NCBI GenBank assembly: GCA_037693485.1
Contig: CM075353.1
Span: forward strand, 108,706,501 to 108,770,500
DNA from: Kitagawia praeruptora
Lineage: Eukaryota > Streptophyta > Magnoliopsida > Apiales > Apiaceae
Direction of reading: 5' to 3'
Length of the DNA stretch: 64,000 bases
The notes beneath the pieces are model-generated. The model was not told the DNA's origin, did no database searches, and saw only the letters and a program-made list of their open reading frames with translations. Below, piece after piece: positions 9,022 to 20,400 of this stretch (its first letter is position 1; each line of letters begins with the position of its first letter). The translations under genes were made by a program, and so were the position numbers.

Positions 9022-12006
9022 TTGATAGCGGGCAACTTATGCATTGGATGCTGGTGCTTGACGGGCTTGTGATTTGAAACATTTTTGTTTGATAGTCGTA
9101 ACTGATGTGAAATAAATGCTATTTCTGCTAATAAATGAGAATCGAAATAAATGAAAGAATAATATTTAATGCCAATAATATGAAAATGATAAGTGGTAGT
9201 GCGTATTAATGAGTGAAGTGACCTTTGGGTGGAAAGAGAATGTACCTTTGTGATGTAATATGAAAAGAGAGGTGGGGAGTTATTACCAAGTGAGTAGTTG
9301 TGGTTTGTACCGAGGCAGTTACTATTTTCTTTTGACGTGGCCCAATCAGAAGCTGCCACGTAATGGGCTGTAATTTTTTCCCCCTCTTCTCACGCGCCTC
9401 ACGTAATAAAAAAGGGAGTTGAGCAGTTTCTTTTTTATCTTTTCACTGTCTTTGTATCTTTTACTCACTATATTTTCTTGTTCGTTCTTGGATTTTGGTT
9501 GCTACGTTTTTTCCGGTGATCGACGATATTCCTACCATTTGAAGCCATTTCTATCTCTTGCTTCGAGGTGAGATTCTTGCTCCTCTTTCTTGTTTTTTCT
9601 TTTGTGATTTCTGTTTCCTAGATAGTTGTGCCATGTTTGTATATCCATTTTTTTGGTATCTGTGTGAGTAGATGGGTTTCGAGATGGGTTTGTGTTTGCT
9701 GTTGTGGGAGGGTAAGTGGGTTTTAGTGAGTCCGATTTGATTTCGTAGGTTTGTAAGTGGTGTCCGATTTGCTCTTTGGTAACTTTGTTCTTGATTTTTG
9801 TTGGTCGTAAATTGTTTGTGTTTTGTGATTTTGAATCTTGTGAAACTATGATGTAGAGTGTGCTTATGTGAATGAGGGTCTGTATATATGTACATATGTA
9901 TTGGGTAAAGTGTATAAATTGGTTTATGATGCTAGGGTTTCATTGTTTGTGGAGGGAAGTGGAATATGAATCATTTTGTTGATAAATAATTGAAAAAGAA
10001 AAATGTAAATTGTTGTGAATATCCATGTGTACCTTGTTATTTGTTAGCGGTTTTTTCGTAGGCGGTATTTTGCTGTGACTTAGAATTTCTTTGTAGATGG
10101 GTGATGAATTTATTGATGCCGCTACTGGCGAGAAAAGAGCTTTGATAAACGGGTATGGTCGGTGGGCGAATCCCAACCAGCTAACCTTTCCAGCCATTTT
10201 GCAACGAAATCGCTTTCAGTATTTTGAGAGTAGTGAAAGCTTGTTTCGGGCGACCAAAGTAGTCCCTACGCCGTTTTCAAATGCGGAAATGGATAAGGAG
10301 TTTGGCGAATTCCCCCATCTTCAGCATGATAGTACTTTTAAGGCTGATGAGTGGGCCAATTATGTAGGAAGGATGTTTAGGATCGAGGATGGTTACTTTT
10401 GGAGGCGTGCAAAGCCCGGGGAGAGGCTATACCATCGGTTTGATGATGGGTCCGTGTGTATATCCGTTAGTCACTTGAAGTCAGGGTTCCGTTTGCCCCC
10501 CATAAATTTGTCATGGATTTGTTCCGTCTTCACTTCCGGTGTCCGCTAGCCAAATTTACACCGAACTCGATAAGGGCTATAAATTGGTTTATAGCTAGCT
10601 GTGAGAGAAAAAGGAAACAGCCTACCTTTAAGGCGTTTTTCTGTTTGTTTGATGTGAAAGCCAGCCGTGTGAAGCCTTTTTATGAGTTGCAGTTTGTCAA
10701 GCCCAAAAGTCGCATTGGGAAGGCTTTGAATGGTCATCGACCGTTTGTATTTCCCAAAAGAATGGTCGGATGGCAGGAGGAGTTTTTGGTAATTGGTGGT
10801 GGGGAGTTTGCCTGGCAGAGAAATTTCACGAAAAAGGTCGAGTGTGCTTACAAGGTGAACCGTAGTCGCCTTAGCCGGAATGAAATTGATGTCCTTGTTA
10901 GCCTTGTGAAGGTTTTGGGCGAAGTGTGGACGGAGAAGAATTTGATCGACCCTGCTGATTTGAGAAGGAATTATTGTAAGTGTCCTTTTTATACTTTGTT
11001 GTTTTTCGTTGTGTTTTGTGACTAACATTGTTTTTGCTTTTTTTTTGTAGTGTTGGATCCTCGGAAGTAGGAGCTAGATCTACACCCAACTCTGGGTTTA
11101 AGTGAGGCAAAGTTATATGCTGATTTCCTTCTCACTGTGCCGCCTAGACCTAAGCGGGTTCGTGCCGGTATGTTTTCAACTGAGAATATCCTTGATGCTT
11201 TTGACCTTTCTGGTGGTGTTGAGGGTGTTGGAACTTCTGGGCCAATTGATGATCCTGAGACCGCATTTGAGGAGCCTATTTCTGAAGAGGAATTTTCTGG
11301 GGATGACATAGATTCTGAAGCTGAGTCTTTGTCGGAGGAATTGTTAGGCAGTGCTAGTGCTGAGGTAGTGGGTGGAGAGGGACAGCCAATTGATGAGAGT
11401 GCTAGTTCTGAGGAGGAGGGAGGAGAGAGCCCTTCAAAAGAATATAGTGGTGAAGATGATGTTGCTGTCGATGTTGGAGATTCCGCTGAGGCTGATGTAG
11501 ACGCGGAGGGCGATGTGCCCGCTGAGACTGATGTTGTGGTTGAGAGAGATGTGGCCACTGATACTGGTGCCAATAGTCCTGGTATTGTGGCGAGGCAATA
11601 TGCTGCTAGCCTGTAGGTGGATGAGAATGAGCCTAATATTATTTCAAGGGAATATAGAGCTTTAATTCGAAGGGTTGAGCGGGGGTCGGCTGCTTTTTCT
11701 GAGACAGTGCCTGTCAATGGGAGCAGAATATTTTTTGATTTGGATGCTGAGGAAGACATTCCTACGGTGAAGATGGCTGAGGTAGTAGTGGATACTAATG
11801 TTGAATATATGCCGGGTGCTGCTTCTGAAAAATCCAAACGTAAGGCCGTGGATGAAGCAGGTCCCTCCAAGCGTAGACGGATTGAAACGAGCAGGGTAGG
11901 TGATTATGTTCCCGTGAACCGGGTAGTGGATGAACCCATTGGTACCTCTTCTAATGATACTGAAAAAGATGGTGGTGATGATGGTGGAGAGTCTTCTGAA
12001 GAAATC

Positions 12007-13293
12007 TTTTAGTCACAGAGGCATGCCTGTACACATAAAATAACAAGCCTAATTGTTTGTAATGCTTTGCATTACTTACATGACCTCTTAACTGAGGGAA
12101 CCTCGAGTTGTAGAGTTTCTGTTTGCATTGTACTTGTAGTAGGCATCAAATTCTAGTTGTGTAACTGTACTTATAAAGTCAAGAATAATGCTTGAAAGAA
12201 GTTCCAAGGTTCATGCCTCAAGAAAGAAGATAAAGACTATCAAATAATTACAGTTGGGATTTGAAGAAATGAAGAATTTGCCTAAGTACCAATTCGAGAA
12301 GTATATTTGTCTGTTCGAGAAGTCCAGCATTCGAGAAGTCAGGGATTCGATATCTCAAGACACTATTCGATATCTCTGAATACACTGTTCGATATCTCAT
12401 TCGATATCTCAGAGATTCGATATGTCTACTACTCTATTCGAGAACTCAAGAAGTCAACAAGTCAAAGTGGTATTCGAGTTCTCAAGGAGTCAACAAGTCA
12501 AAGTTCCATTCGATATCTCAAGGACTCAGAAAGCTATTCGATATCTAAAGGATTCGACAAGTCAAGTGTTCTATTCGACAACTCAAGGAATCCTGAAGAA
12601 AAGAGCTATTCGAGAAGTGATTCAATATGTCAATATAACAGTGTTCAAGAACTCAGAGTTATCGATCAAGTCAATTCTAGTTCTCGAATCACCTACTTAG
12701 TCACTTCTCGAATACATTCCTGGAGACAAAATACTGAAGAAATTGTACAAGTCAGAAACCTGCAACAAGCCAATGCACTTTATGGACCACAATCTGTAAC
12801 GTGCTCTGGAAAGCCTACAAGGAAGCTTGGAGAGATATAGAAGAGACAAGGAGCTAAAGAAGTGGATCTAAACAGGCTTTGCAAAGTCAAATCTGTAACC
12901 GTTTGGACAGTTACTCAAAAAGGATAGACATACTAGAAAGTAATTTGTTCAGCTACCTTATTTGCAGTAAGTAGGTTGTATCCATGTTCTATAAGGATAC
13001 AGCCTCACTTCCTTAGTCATTAACTTTGTGAGTCAAGTTTTTCATACACTGTAAGCTATATCTCTCTGAGAAAAACGAAGCTGAGAATACTATCATTTGT
13101 ATTCACAGATTGTAGCAACCTTTATCTAATAATACATTAGATTAAAGTGATATTGTGTCTTGTGTTGTCCTTTATCCGCACCTTCACTTCTGCACACACA
13201 AACACTTATTTGCTACATTGACTCTAGCCAAAAGAAAAGTTCAAGAATCCATTCACCCCCCCTGTATTCTTTTACCGTATTCAATACTCAACA
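12007..13293. mobile_element. Probable solo LTR (copia-like) inside the element A antisense gene
   Basis: The reading frame of the antisense gene stops making sense at 12007 and resumes at 13299. The insert ends ...ATACTCAACA and starts TTTTAGTCAC, possibly a mutated TG start. It is flanked by AAATC (12002-12006) and AGATC (13294-13298), an imperfect 5-bp duplication. Near the right end, TCACCCCCCCTGTATTC is a phrase common near the ends of copia LTRs. Between about 12290 and 12720 it holds many short repeats of ATTCGAGAAGTC and ATTCGATATCTCA. No internal coding region is present. Confidence 0.55.
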
Positions 13294-13352
13294 AGATCGT
13301 TTATTACACGAGCAGTGATGATGAAGTCAATGATGACGAGGTAGGAGCAAGG

Positions 13353-14695
13353 TGTTTGCACTAAATCACGCAAGTGTACGTGGTCAAAAGTAATACAGAT
13401 ATAAGTCAAGTTTGTTCCCACAGAGATCTGGTTATGGTTTTAATTCAGTAAACGCACCTATGCAACAGTGTATGGTTATTATGCACTGCTAAGACAAATA
13501 ACAAATATGGGTTTTAACTATCCAAATTAACTAAAAAGCAAATTAACTACCTAGCAAGAATTGAAATCTAATTACTTCTGCAAGAAAAACCATGGAATCC
13601 TAACTTCATTAAATACTTCGCTTAGCTCTGACGCCTTTAATCACTATATGCAATGGTTATGATATCTGATCGGACAACACGAAACAAATATACACTACTT
13701 CTCAGTATACGAATACCAAACTAAACATACATCCACAAAAGAGATAGAAGATGAATAGACACCAATTATGCTTAGACCCTATATCTCTATAGAATTTGAA
13801 AACATAAAGGTTGAAGCACAAGTTATCCATAAAGATCACAAAGGGCAGTATAAGTATTTTCATCTCACACCACGAATCATTTTGATAAACAATTATGAAC
13901 CTATGCTAGCATGGCAAGTTCTAAATCTCAAGATCCACTTTCACTTCACAAGAGATTAACAAATTAGATGTTCATGACGCATCTATCAATTAAGCATAAT
14001 CATACGAGGATATCAGATATACATCACACACAGATATTTAAAGCATCAAGATACTAAAGCTCCATAAATAAATCCGTTAGAATCCCATGACAACGATTAG
14101 TTCATAATCGAACCGCTCGTCATCATGGGATCTGATGAAACCATGATAAAAACAAAGTATGAAAATATACAAATAAACCTAAGTAATTGATATGTAATGG
14201 TTCTACTCCTAATGATGATGATCTATTACAAGGGTTGGATGTGTTTATATAGGCTCTAGACATCTTGCCCAACAAGAAAATACCAAATCAGAATTATAAT
14301 AGAAGTACGTTTCCTAAACTGATTCTGATTTAAAAGGAATTTCTCAGCTGTCTTTTCTTCAGTAATTCTGGAACGTTCCAGCTGCAATTGGACCTCTGGA
14401 CCACTTTAGAATGATAGAGAATCTCGTTATCTTCGCGTGGACAGTAAGATCGCCCAAAACTGACTTCTAGAACTCAAGATATGGCCCAAACAGTGAATCT
14501 CACGCGTGCAGCCCAATAAATCCGAATTTTAATAAATTAAATCTCCAAAAACGACAAAAACATCCACCATAATCAACATCCTTGTAAATCTGCACAACTA
14601 AACAAAACACATCAAAACTACAAGAAACTTGAGCCCAAGACAATCAATTTAAGCCGATATGGAACGATCTAAGTGGATATAAAATCCACTTATCA
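13353..14695. mobile_element. Solo LTR of 1,343 bp inside the element A antisense gene
   Basis: Starts TGTTTGCACT and ends CACTTATCA, with perfect CAAGG duplications at 13348-13352 and 14696-14700. Removing it joins GAGGTAGGAGCAAGG directly to CCTGGCTATGG, restoring an open frame of the host gene. The presence of one LTR with an intact TSD means an LTR-LTR recombination left a solo copy. The wording GCAAGTGTACG...CCCACAGAGA resembles Athila-type gypsy LTRs, but that family call is tentative. Confidence 0.8.
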
Positions 14696-16110
14696 CAAGG
14701 CCTGGCTATGGCTTTCTATTTAAATCAGGGCCTAACACCTTTACTGTTGATTCCATGACCGACGACGATCTGGTGATGATGAACGGGTTGAGTTGGGAGC
14801 GGATGTGCCATCTTTCCCAGAAGTATGCTACGAGGGTAAGGATTTTTGTAATAGTTTTATTTTGATGCTATTTTTCTGCTGTGCCCGCTAGTAAATTGTA
14901 TGTATTTGTTTCTTGTGTAGAACCAATGTATGTATACGGGTCTGATGACTCGAGGTAATCAATACCGCAGTAGTAACATTGCTTTGAAAGAAAGAGTGAA
15001 ACAGCTTGAGGCGGAGCTGGCCGCTTAGAAGGTGATGAAAGATAATGCTGCTAAAGCTCTGTATGAGATTGAGACGGAGAAAACCGATATCAAGGCGAGC
15101 TATGCATATAGTTCAGATCTTCGACGGTTCTTGGTAGAGGATAAAATTGCACTCATGGCTGATAAGGAGGCTTTGTCTGAAGAGATTCGCAATCTGAAAG
15201 TCCTGTTAAGGTTTGAAAAGGAACGTGCTGATGATGCTGAGGCTCATCTTGACTCTCGTCCTACTGAAGCGGATGCAATAAGGAAATTCAGAAGTAGTCC
15301 TGAGTTTGCCGAGATTGTGAAAGAAGAAGCCGCCAAGGTGCGTGTAGCGGTAACTGAGGATGAGTCGGCTGAACTTGTTCAGCTAAGGCAGAGGGCCGCT
15401 GAGATTGTTGAAGAAATAGCCCGCTTGAAGAGTAAAACGTCCAAACATAAGGCAAAAGCCAGGAAAGCCAAGCGAAAAGTGAAGTCGCTAGAAGCCCGCG
15501 TTGGGGAAGTGGCCAAAGTAAGTGTTGGGTGTCAAGTTGATGCCGCCGTAAGTGATGTTGGCGTGCAAGCCACTGAAGATGACATGGTTGTGGACGAGGA
15601 GGTTCCGGTTGTAGAGGCTGTTACGCCGCTGTCAGCTATAGCGGCCGTTTATGGTGAATAAGAAGTAGGAGAAGATGAGCCGCTGAGAGGCATGACAAGC
15701 CCGTTGAGCGCTTCCCGTTGGGGATGAATTTTCTTGTGTTTATGTAGATTTTTCTTTTTATTTGTTTTAAAAATCAGTCAGCGGGTCTGTCCGTTGTGCG
15801 ACTTGTAAACAGGTTGATGTAATTTGCACTTGGGAATTTTTAAACTCTAAAGTATTTTGTGGTTGGTGGAATATACTTTTGCAATTTGTGGAGAAATATA
15901 ATTGAATTGCGTGTGTTATTTTCTTGTCAAAGGTAGAGGTAAATAAGTTTTTGGGAAATGTTACCTGGAAATCACGCATTTTGACTGTGGGAATTCGTTT
16001 TGAGCATTTAGTACTGCATGGGAATCGTAGTATTTTGACTGTGTCTTTACTGCAGTCTGCATGGGGATGGAGAATTTTGATTGCGGATTGTTTTAACCTT
16101 CTTTCACCCC

Positions 16111-16118
16111 TATAAAAG
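16111..16118 (+). promoter_or_regulatory. TATA box before the element A small antisense ORF
   Basis: TATAAAAG, 78 bp before the ATG at 16196, in the same relative place as a TATA box in element B (47227). Confidence 0.6.
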
Positions 16119-16195
16119 GAAGGGTAATTTGCTTGATCCTGAGCATCCTTTTCTCCCTCTTTCTCTAGAAAAAATCTTTCTTTATAAACTGTAGT

Positions 16196-16429
16196 ATGGA
16201 TATCTCTGATATGAATGAGTTTTTCACCCCTTTCCCGTGGGGTCGTGAACTCTGCACATCCAAGCAGAGCGAGGAGGTGTGGAAGAGCCTTGCCGCTCAT
16301 TATGAGGAGGAGGGTGATTTGTACAACGCTGAAGAGTGTCGGAAATTCACTCGGAAAGTCGCCGCTGCTCATGCTGCGAAGGAGGCGGAGACGGATGCAA
16401 TCGACTTCCGTTTCCATGCACCGGAGTAG
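16196..16429 (+). CDS. Small antisense ORF of element A, 77 residues
   Basis: Encodes 77 residues starting MDISDMNEFFTPFPWGREL. A helical, charged middle follows (SEEVWKSLAAHYEEEGDLYNA, then alanine- and glutamate-rich). It lies 3' of the antisense spliced gene and before the tandem array. It has its own TATA box and a stop TAG, with AATAAG about 100 bp later. The same slot in element B holds an ORF of exactly the same length but different sequence. No known family was recognised. The frame is intact although neighbouring genes of this old element are broken, but at this length that is weak evidence. Confidence 0.5.
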   Translation: MDISDMNEFFTPFPWGRELCTSKQSEEVWKSLAAHYEEEGDLYNAEECRKFTRKVAAAHAAKEAETDAIDFRFHAPE

Positions 16430-16789
16430 GGTGAGAGCTCCAGTATGAAGGATGCGGATGCTGAGAAGAAGGCTCCCCAAGCATGAAGGGTTTTTAGATG
16501 TAGGAATCTCAATCCTTGTAAACCATGCTTGTAATAAGAAAATATTTTTATGAATGAAATTTCTCTTTTCCCATCGCATTTGTTTGTACTTTCCTTTTGC
16601 TTCTCCTTATATTGGATTTTTATGCCATGTACTTGTGCAGTTGTTTGTAAGCCGTCTGTAGTCGTTTGCCTTAGCGTTGTTGTTATAGTAGACACTTGTG
16701 TTGTCAAACTTTATTTATTCTTGCTCACTAAGGAAATTTGCTCCTGTTGAGTGTGATAATAGAGCATTTCGCTTTTGTAGTAGGTTGCG

Positions 16790-17325
16790 TGCCCGTCTAG
16801 GGGACTTAGCTTTTGCAGTTGGCTGCTGTTATAGAGTAACTTGCTTTTGTAGTATATTTCGCTGTTGTAGTAGGTTGCGTGCCCGTCTAGGGGACTTTGC
16901 TATTGAAGTTGGTTGCTTGCCCGTCTAGGGGACTTTGCTATTGTAGTTGGATGCTTGCCCGTCTAGGGACTTTGCTATTGTAGTTGGATGCTTGCCCGTC
17001 TAGGGACTTTGCTATTGTAGTTGGATGCTTGCCCGTCTAGGGACTTTGCTATTGAAGTTGGTTGTTTGCCCGTCTAGGGGACTTTGCTATTGAAGTTGGT
17101 TGCTTTCCCATCTGGGGGACTTTGCTATTGTAGTTGGTTGCTTGCCCGTCTAGGGGACTTTGCTATTGAAGTTGGTTGCTTGACCATCTAGGGGACTTTG
17201 CTATTGTAGTTGGATGCTTGCCCGTCTAGGGACTTTGCTATTGAAGTTGGTTGCTTGCCCGTCTAGGGGACTTTGCTATTGTAGTTGGATGCTTGCCCAT
17301 CTAGGGACTTTGCTATTTTAGTCGG
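16790..17325. repeat. Tandem array of 37-38 bp units, about 13 copies
   Basis: Units of the form GCCCGTCTAGGGACTTTGCT plus ATTGTAGTTGGATGCTT start at about 16791, 16881, 16919, 16957, 16994, 17031, 17068, 17106, 17144, 17182, 17220, 17257 and 17295. Copies differ by GGGG against GGG and GTAG against GAAG. The array lies between the pol stop and the antisense genes of element A. Confidence 0.9.
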
Positions 17326-17402
17326 TTTTTGTGGCAAAGATGCTTTATTAAAACATAATACCATTGTTTACAAAGAAGAGAAAGTCTAGTCCGCTTAACC
17401 AT

Positions 17403-20400
17403 CTATTGGTAGTATTTTCTCAGCTTGTCTCCATGCCAAGTATTGTTGACTTCCGTGCCGTCTAGGCGTGCTAGCTTGTAGGAACCCGGCCTTAGTACTT
17501 GGATGATTTTATAGGGACCCTCCCACTTTGGCATAAGTTTGCCGGTGTGTCTAGGGTCGGATGCTTCAGTTGCTCGGTTAACCAAATCGCCTTGTACATA
17601 AGCTTTGACTCTGGCCCTTTTGCCAAAAAATTCTTTTGTCTTTTCTTTGTAGGCGGCCATTTTTTCGACAGCATCCTCCCTTGCTTCATCTAGCAAGTCA
17701 AGATTTGTTTTGAGTCCTTGGTTATTTGCTTCTTCTTCAAAACTGATGGTACGGTAGGATGGGGACCCAATCTCGATTGGGGCAAGGGCTTCTGTACCAA
17801 ATGCTAACTTGAAAGGGGATTCTCCCGTACTTGTCCTGGCTGATGTCCGGTAAGACCAAAGAACATTAGGCAACTCATGCGGCCACTTTTTCTTTGAAGT
17901 AGTTAGCCTTTTTTCTAGGCCCCTAACAGTGATGCGGTTGGTTACTTCAACCTGACCGTTGCTTTGAGGATGGCATACAGAAGCCTTTTTGTGTTTGATC
18001 CCATAATCAGATAGGAACTTTGTGAATTTTGATCCAATGAATTGTGTGCCGTTGTCGGATATGAGTACTACCGGAATTCCAAATCTTGTAATTACTTGTT
18101 CTGTGACAAAACGGATTGCATCATCTTGTGTGATTTTTTTGAGCGCCTTTGCTTCGGCCCACTTGGTCATGTAATCAATAGCGACCATTACATATTGTAG
18201 ATCACCCTTTGCCTTGGGGAAAGGTCCCATGATATCGATGCCCCAGACTGCAAATGGTATTGGTGACAAGATGGCTGCTGGAAGGGCTGGTGCTTTTCTA
18301 GACATGTTGCTGAATAATTGGCATTGGTGGCATCTCTTGGTGAAAGTTTTGTATTCCTTGTACTTTTTGGGCCAGTAATAGCCTTGCCTGAGTATCTTAT
18401 GTGCCAATGCTTTCCCAGCCATGTGGTCGCCACAGATTCCCTCGTGGACTTCCCTCATACAATACAAAGCTTCTTCCTCATCGACACATTTGAGTATGGG
18501 AGAGTCAAAACTTCTTTTGTACAGGGTGCCTTCTTGTATAAAGTACTTTGTTGCTTGTGATTTGAGTACTTTAGCTTTTATGTTGTCATCTGGCAAGGTA
18601 CCGCTTTCCAAATAGCGGACATAAGGAGTCATCCAATTATCTATTGGCGGGCTTATTTCCATGACGGGCAGATTGTTTATACTGGGAGCTTGTAATTCCT
18701 CGAAATACACTGTGTCGGAATCCATTTTTTCTCCTTGTGTTAGTTTGGATAACATGTCTGCCATTGTATTATCCGTTCTGTCTATCTGTTCCAGTATGTA
18801 CTTCTCAAATTGGGAGAGTATTGCTTGTACCATCTCTTGGTATTTGCTGAGACTTGTGTCTTTTGTAGAATAATCGCCAGTTGTTTGGTGAATAACTAGT
18901 TACGAGTCGCTGTAAATGGTGATTTTCCTCACTTGCAAGTTTTTTGCCAATGTTAAGCCGGCCAAGAGTGCCTCGTATTCCTCTTGGTTGTTTGTGGCTT
19001 TGAAATTCAGTTGTATGGCTTGCTTGGCTTGGAAACCATAGGGGCTGGTATGGATAAGACCCGCCCCGCAACGGGTGTTTGTGGAGGAACCGTCTACATA
19101 CAGTTGCTAATTGTTGTCCGGCGTGGCAATGTTTTTTGCAGGAGTTTCTTTCTCTGTTTCTGAGAATGAGCATTTGACTATGAAGTCCGCTAGTGCCTGT
19201 GCTTTAATAGCGGTTTGTGGTTTATACTTTAAGTCAAATTGGCCGAGCTCTACGGCCCAATTGATCAACCTGCCAGATAGGTCCGGCTTGTGTAGTATTT
19301 TTCTTAGCGATTGGTCCGTGATGACCCAGATTTGTCTTCCTTGGAAATAATGTCTCAATTTTCTGCTTGCTACCACCAAAGATAGAGCAAACTTTTGGAC
19401 GTTTGGATAGCGGGTTTCCGCATCTTTGAGCACTTGGCTGACATAATAGACTGGTTTTTGCTCGCCATTTTCCTCTTTGATGAGTACTGCCCCAACGACT
19501 TTATCTGTGGCGGACAAGTATAGTGATAGCGGTTTTGAAGGAGCTGCGACCGTAAGTAATGGAGCAGAAGAGAGATAAATTTTGAGATCTTAGAAGGCTT
19601 TCTGGCATTCGTCCGTCCAAGATATTGCCTTAGTTTTTGTTGCTCCCTTCAATGTGTCAAAAAATGGGAGGCATCTGTCTGCTAATTTAGCAATGAATCT
19701 TCTGAGAGCGGCTAACCTTCCTGTCAACTTTTGTATATCTTTCAAGGTTTTGGGCGGTTGCATGTCGATTATAGCCTTTATTTTTTCGGGGTTGGCCTCG
19801 ATGCCTCTGTGAGATACCAAGAAACCAAGAAACTTGCATGCGTCTAGTGCGAACGCGCATTTGTCTGGTTTGAGTTTCATGTTGTATTTTCTGAGAGTTG
19901 AAAAACACTCTTCTAAGTCTTGGAGGTGAGAAGCCGTTAGGAGAGACTTCACTATGAGATCATCCACATATAATTCCATATTGCGGCCCAACTGTCCACC
20001 GAAGATTTTATTCATGGTTTTTTGGAAGGTAGCGCCGGCGTTGATCAGTCCAAATGGCATGACTTTATAACAATACACCCCTCTATGTGTAATGAAAGCT
20101 GTTTTTTCTCTGTCTTCCGGGGTCATTTTGATCTGATTGTAGCCTAAATATGCATCCATGAAGCTTAGCATCAAATGGCCCGCTGTTTCATCGATGAGTT
20201 GGTCTATTGAAGGAAGTGGATACGGATCCTTTGGGCACGCTGCATTTAAATCAGTGTAATCCACGCATATTCTCCATTTTCCATTAGCTTTTTTCACCAG
20301 TACAACATTTGCAACCCACTTAGGGTAGGTGACTTCGCAAATTAAATCTACGTCCAAGAGTTTGTCAATCTCAACATCAATTGCCTGTTATCGCTCTGGC

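Larger units (their letters stand above)
10097..15661 (+). pseudogene. Element A antisense spliced gene (PF04195-like), broken
   Basis: Antisense to element A gag-pol. A probable 5'-UTR intron runs from about 9567 (GTGAGATTC) to TTTGTAG at 10096, directly before the ATG. Exon 10097-10975 holds the 'putative gypsy type transposon'-like domain: SHLKSGFRLPP, FTPNSIRAINWF, KMVGWQEEF-type region. A 1-nt loss in a C run near 10500 shifts its frame. A spliced exon from 11051 encodes an acidic stretch and a bipartite NLS (KRKAVDEAGPSKRRR) to 12006. After two inserted LTRs the coding resumes at 13299-13352 and 14701-14835, splices to 14921, and ends in a coiled coil (15032-15661) with a basic KHKAKARKAKRKVK patch. 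In-frame TAG stops (about 11072, 11614 and 15027) sit where CAG would fit. Its intact counterpart is the gene at 44246 in element B. Function is unknown. Confidence 0.8.

Noticed and set aside
8735..9082. 115-codon minus-strand ORF
   Set aside because: Runs through the PPT and three tandem hairpin repeats of element A; repeat translation only.
11022..11870. 282-codon minus-strand ORF
   Set aside because: It is the complementary frame of the acidic Glu/Asp-rich part of the element A antisense gene. The Ser/Thr/Pro-rich product is typical of such shadows.
12307..12840. 177-codon ORF rich in SRS/STSQ repeats
   Set aside because: Translation of the ATTCGA minisatellite within the inserted LTR; no domain.
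18805..19173. 122-codon minus ORF in another frame of element A pol
   Set aside because: The pol frame continues through this stretch with stops only, so this is a shadow frame and not evidence of a frameshift.
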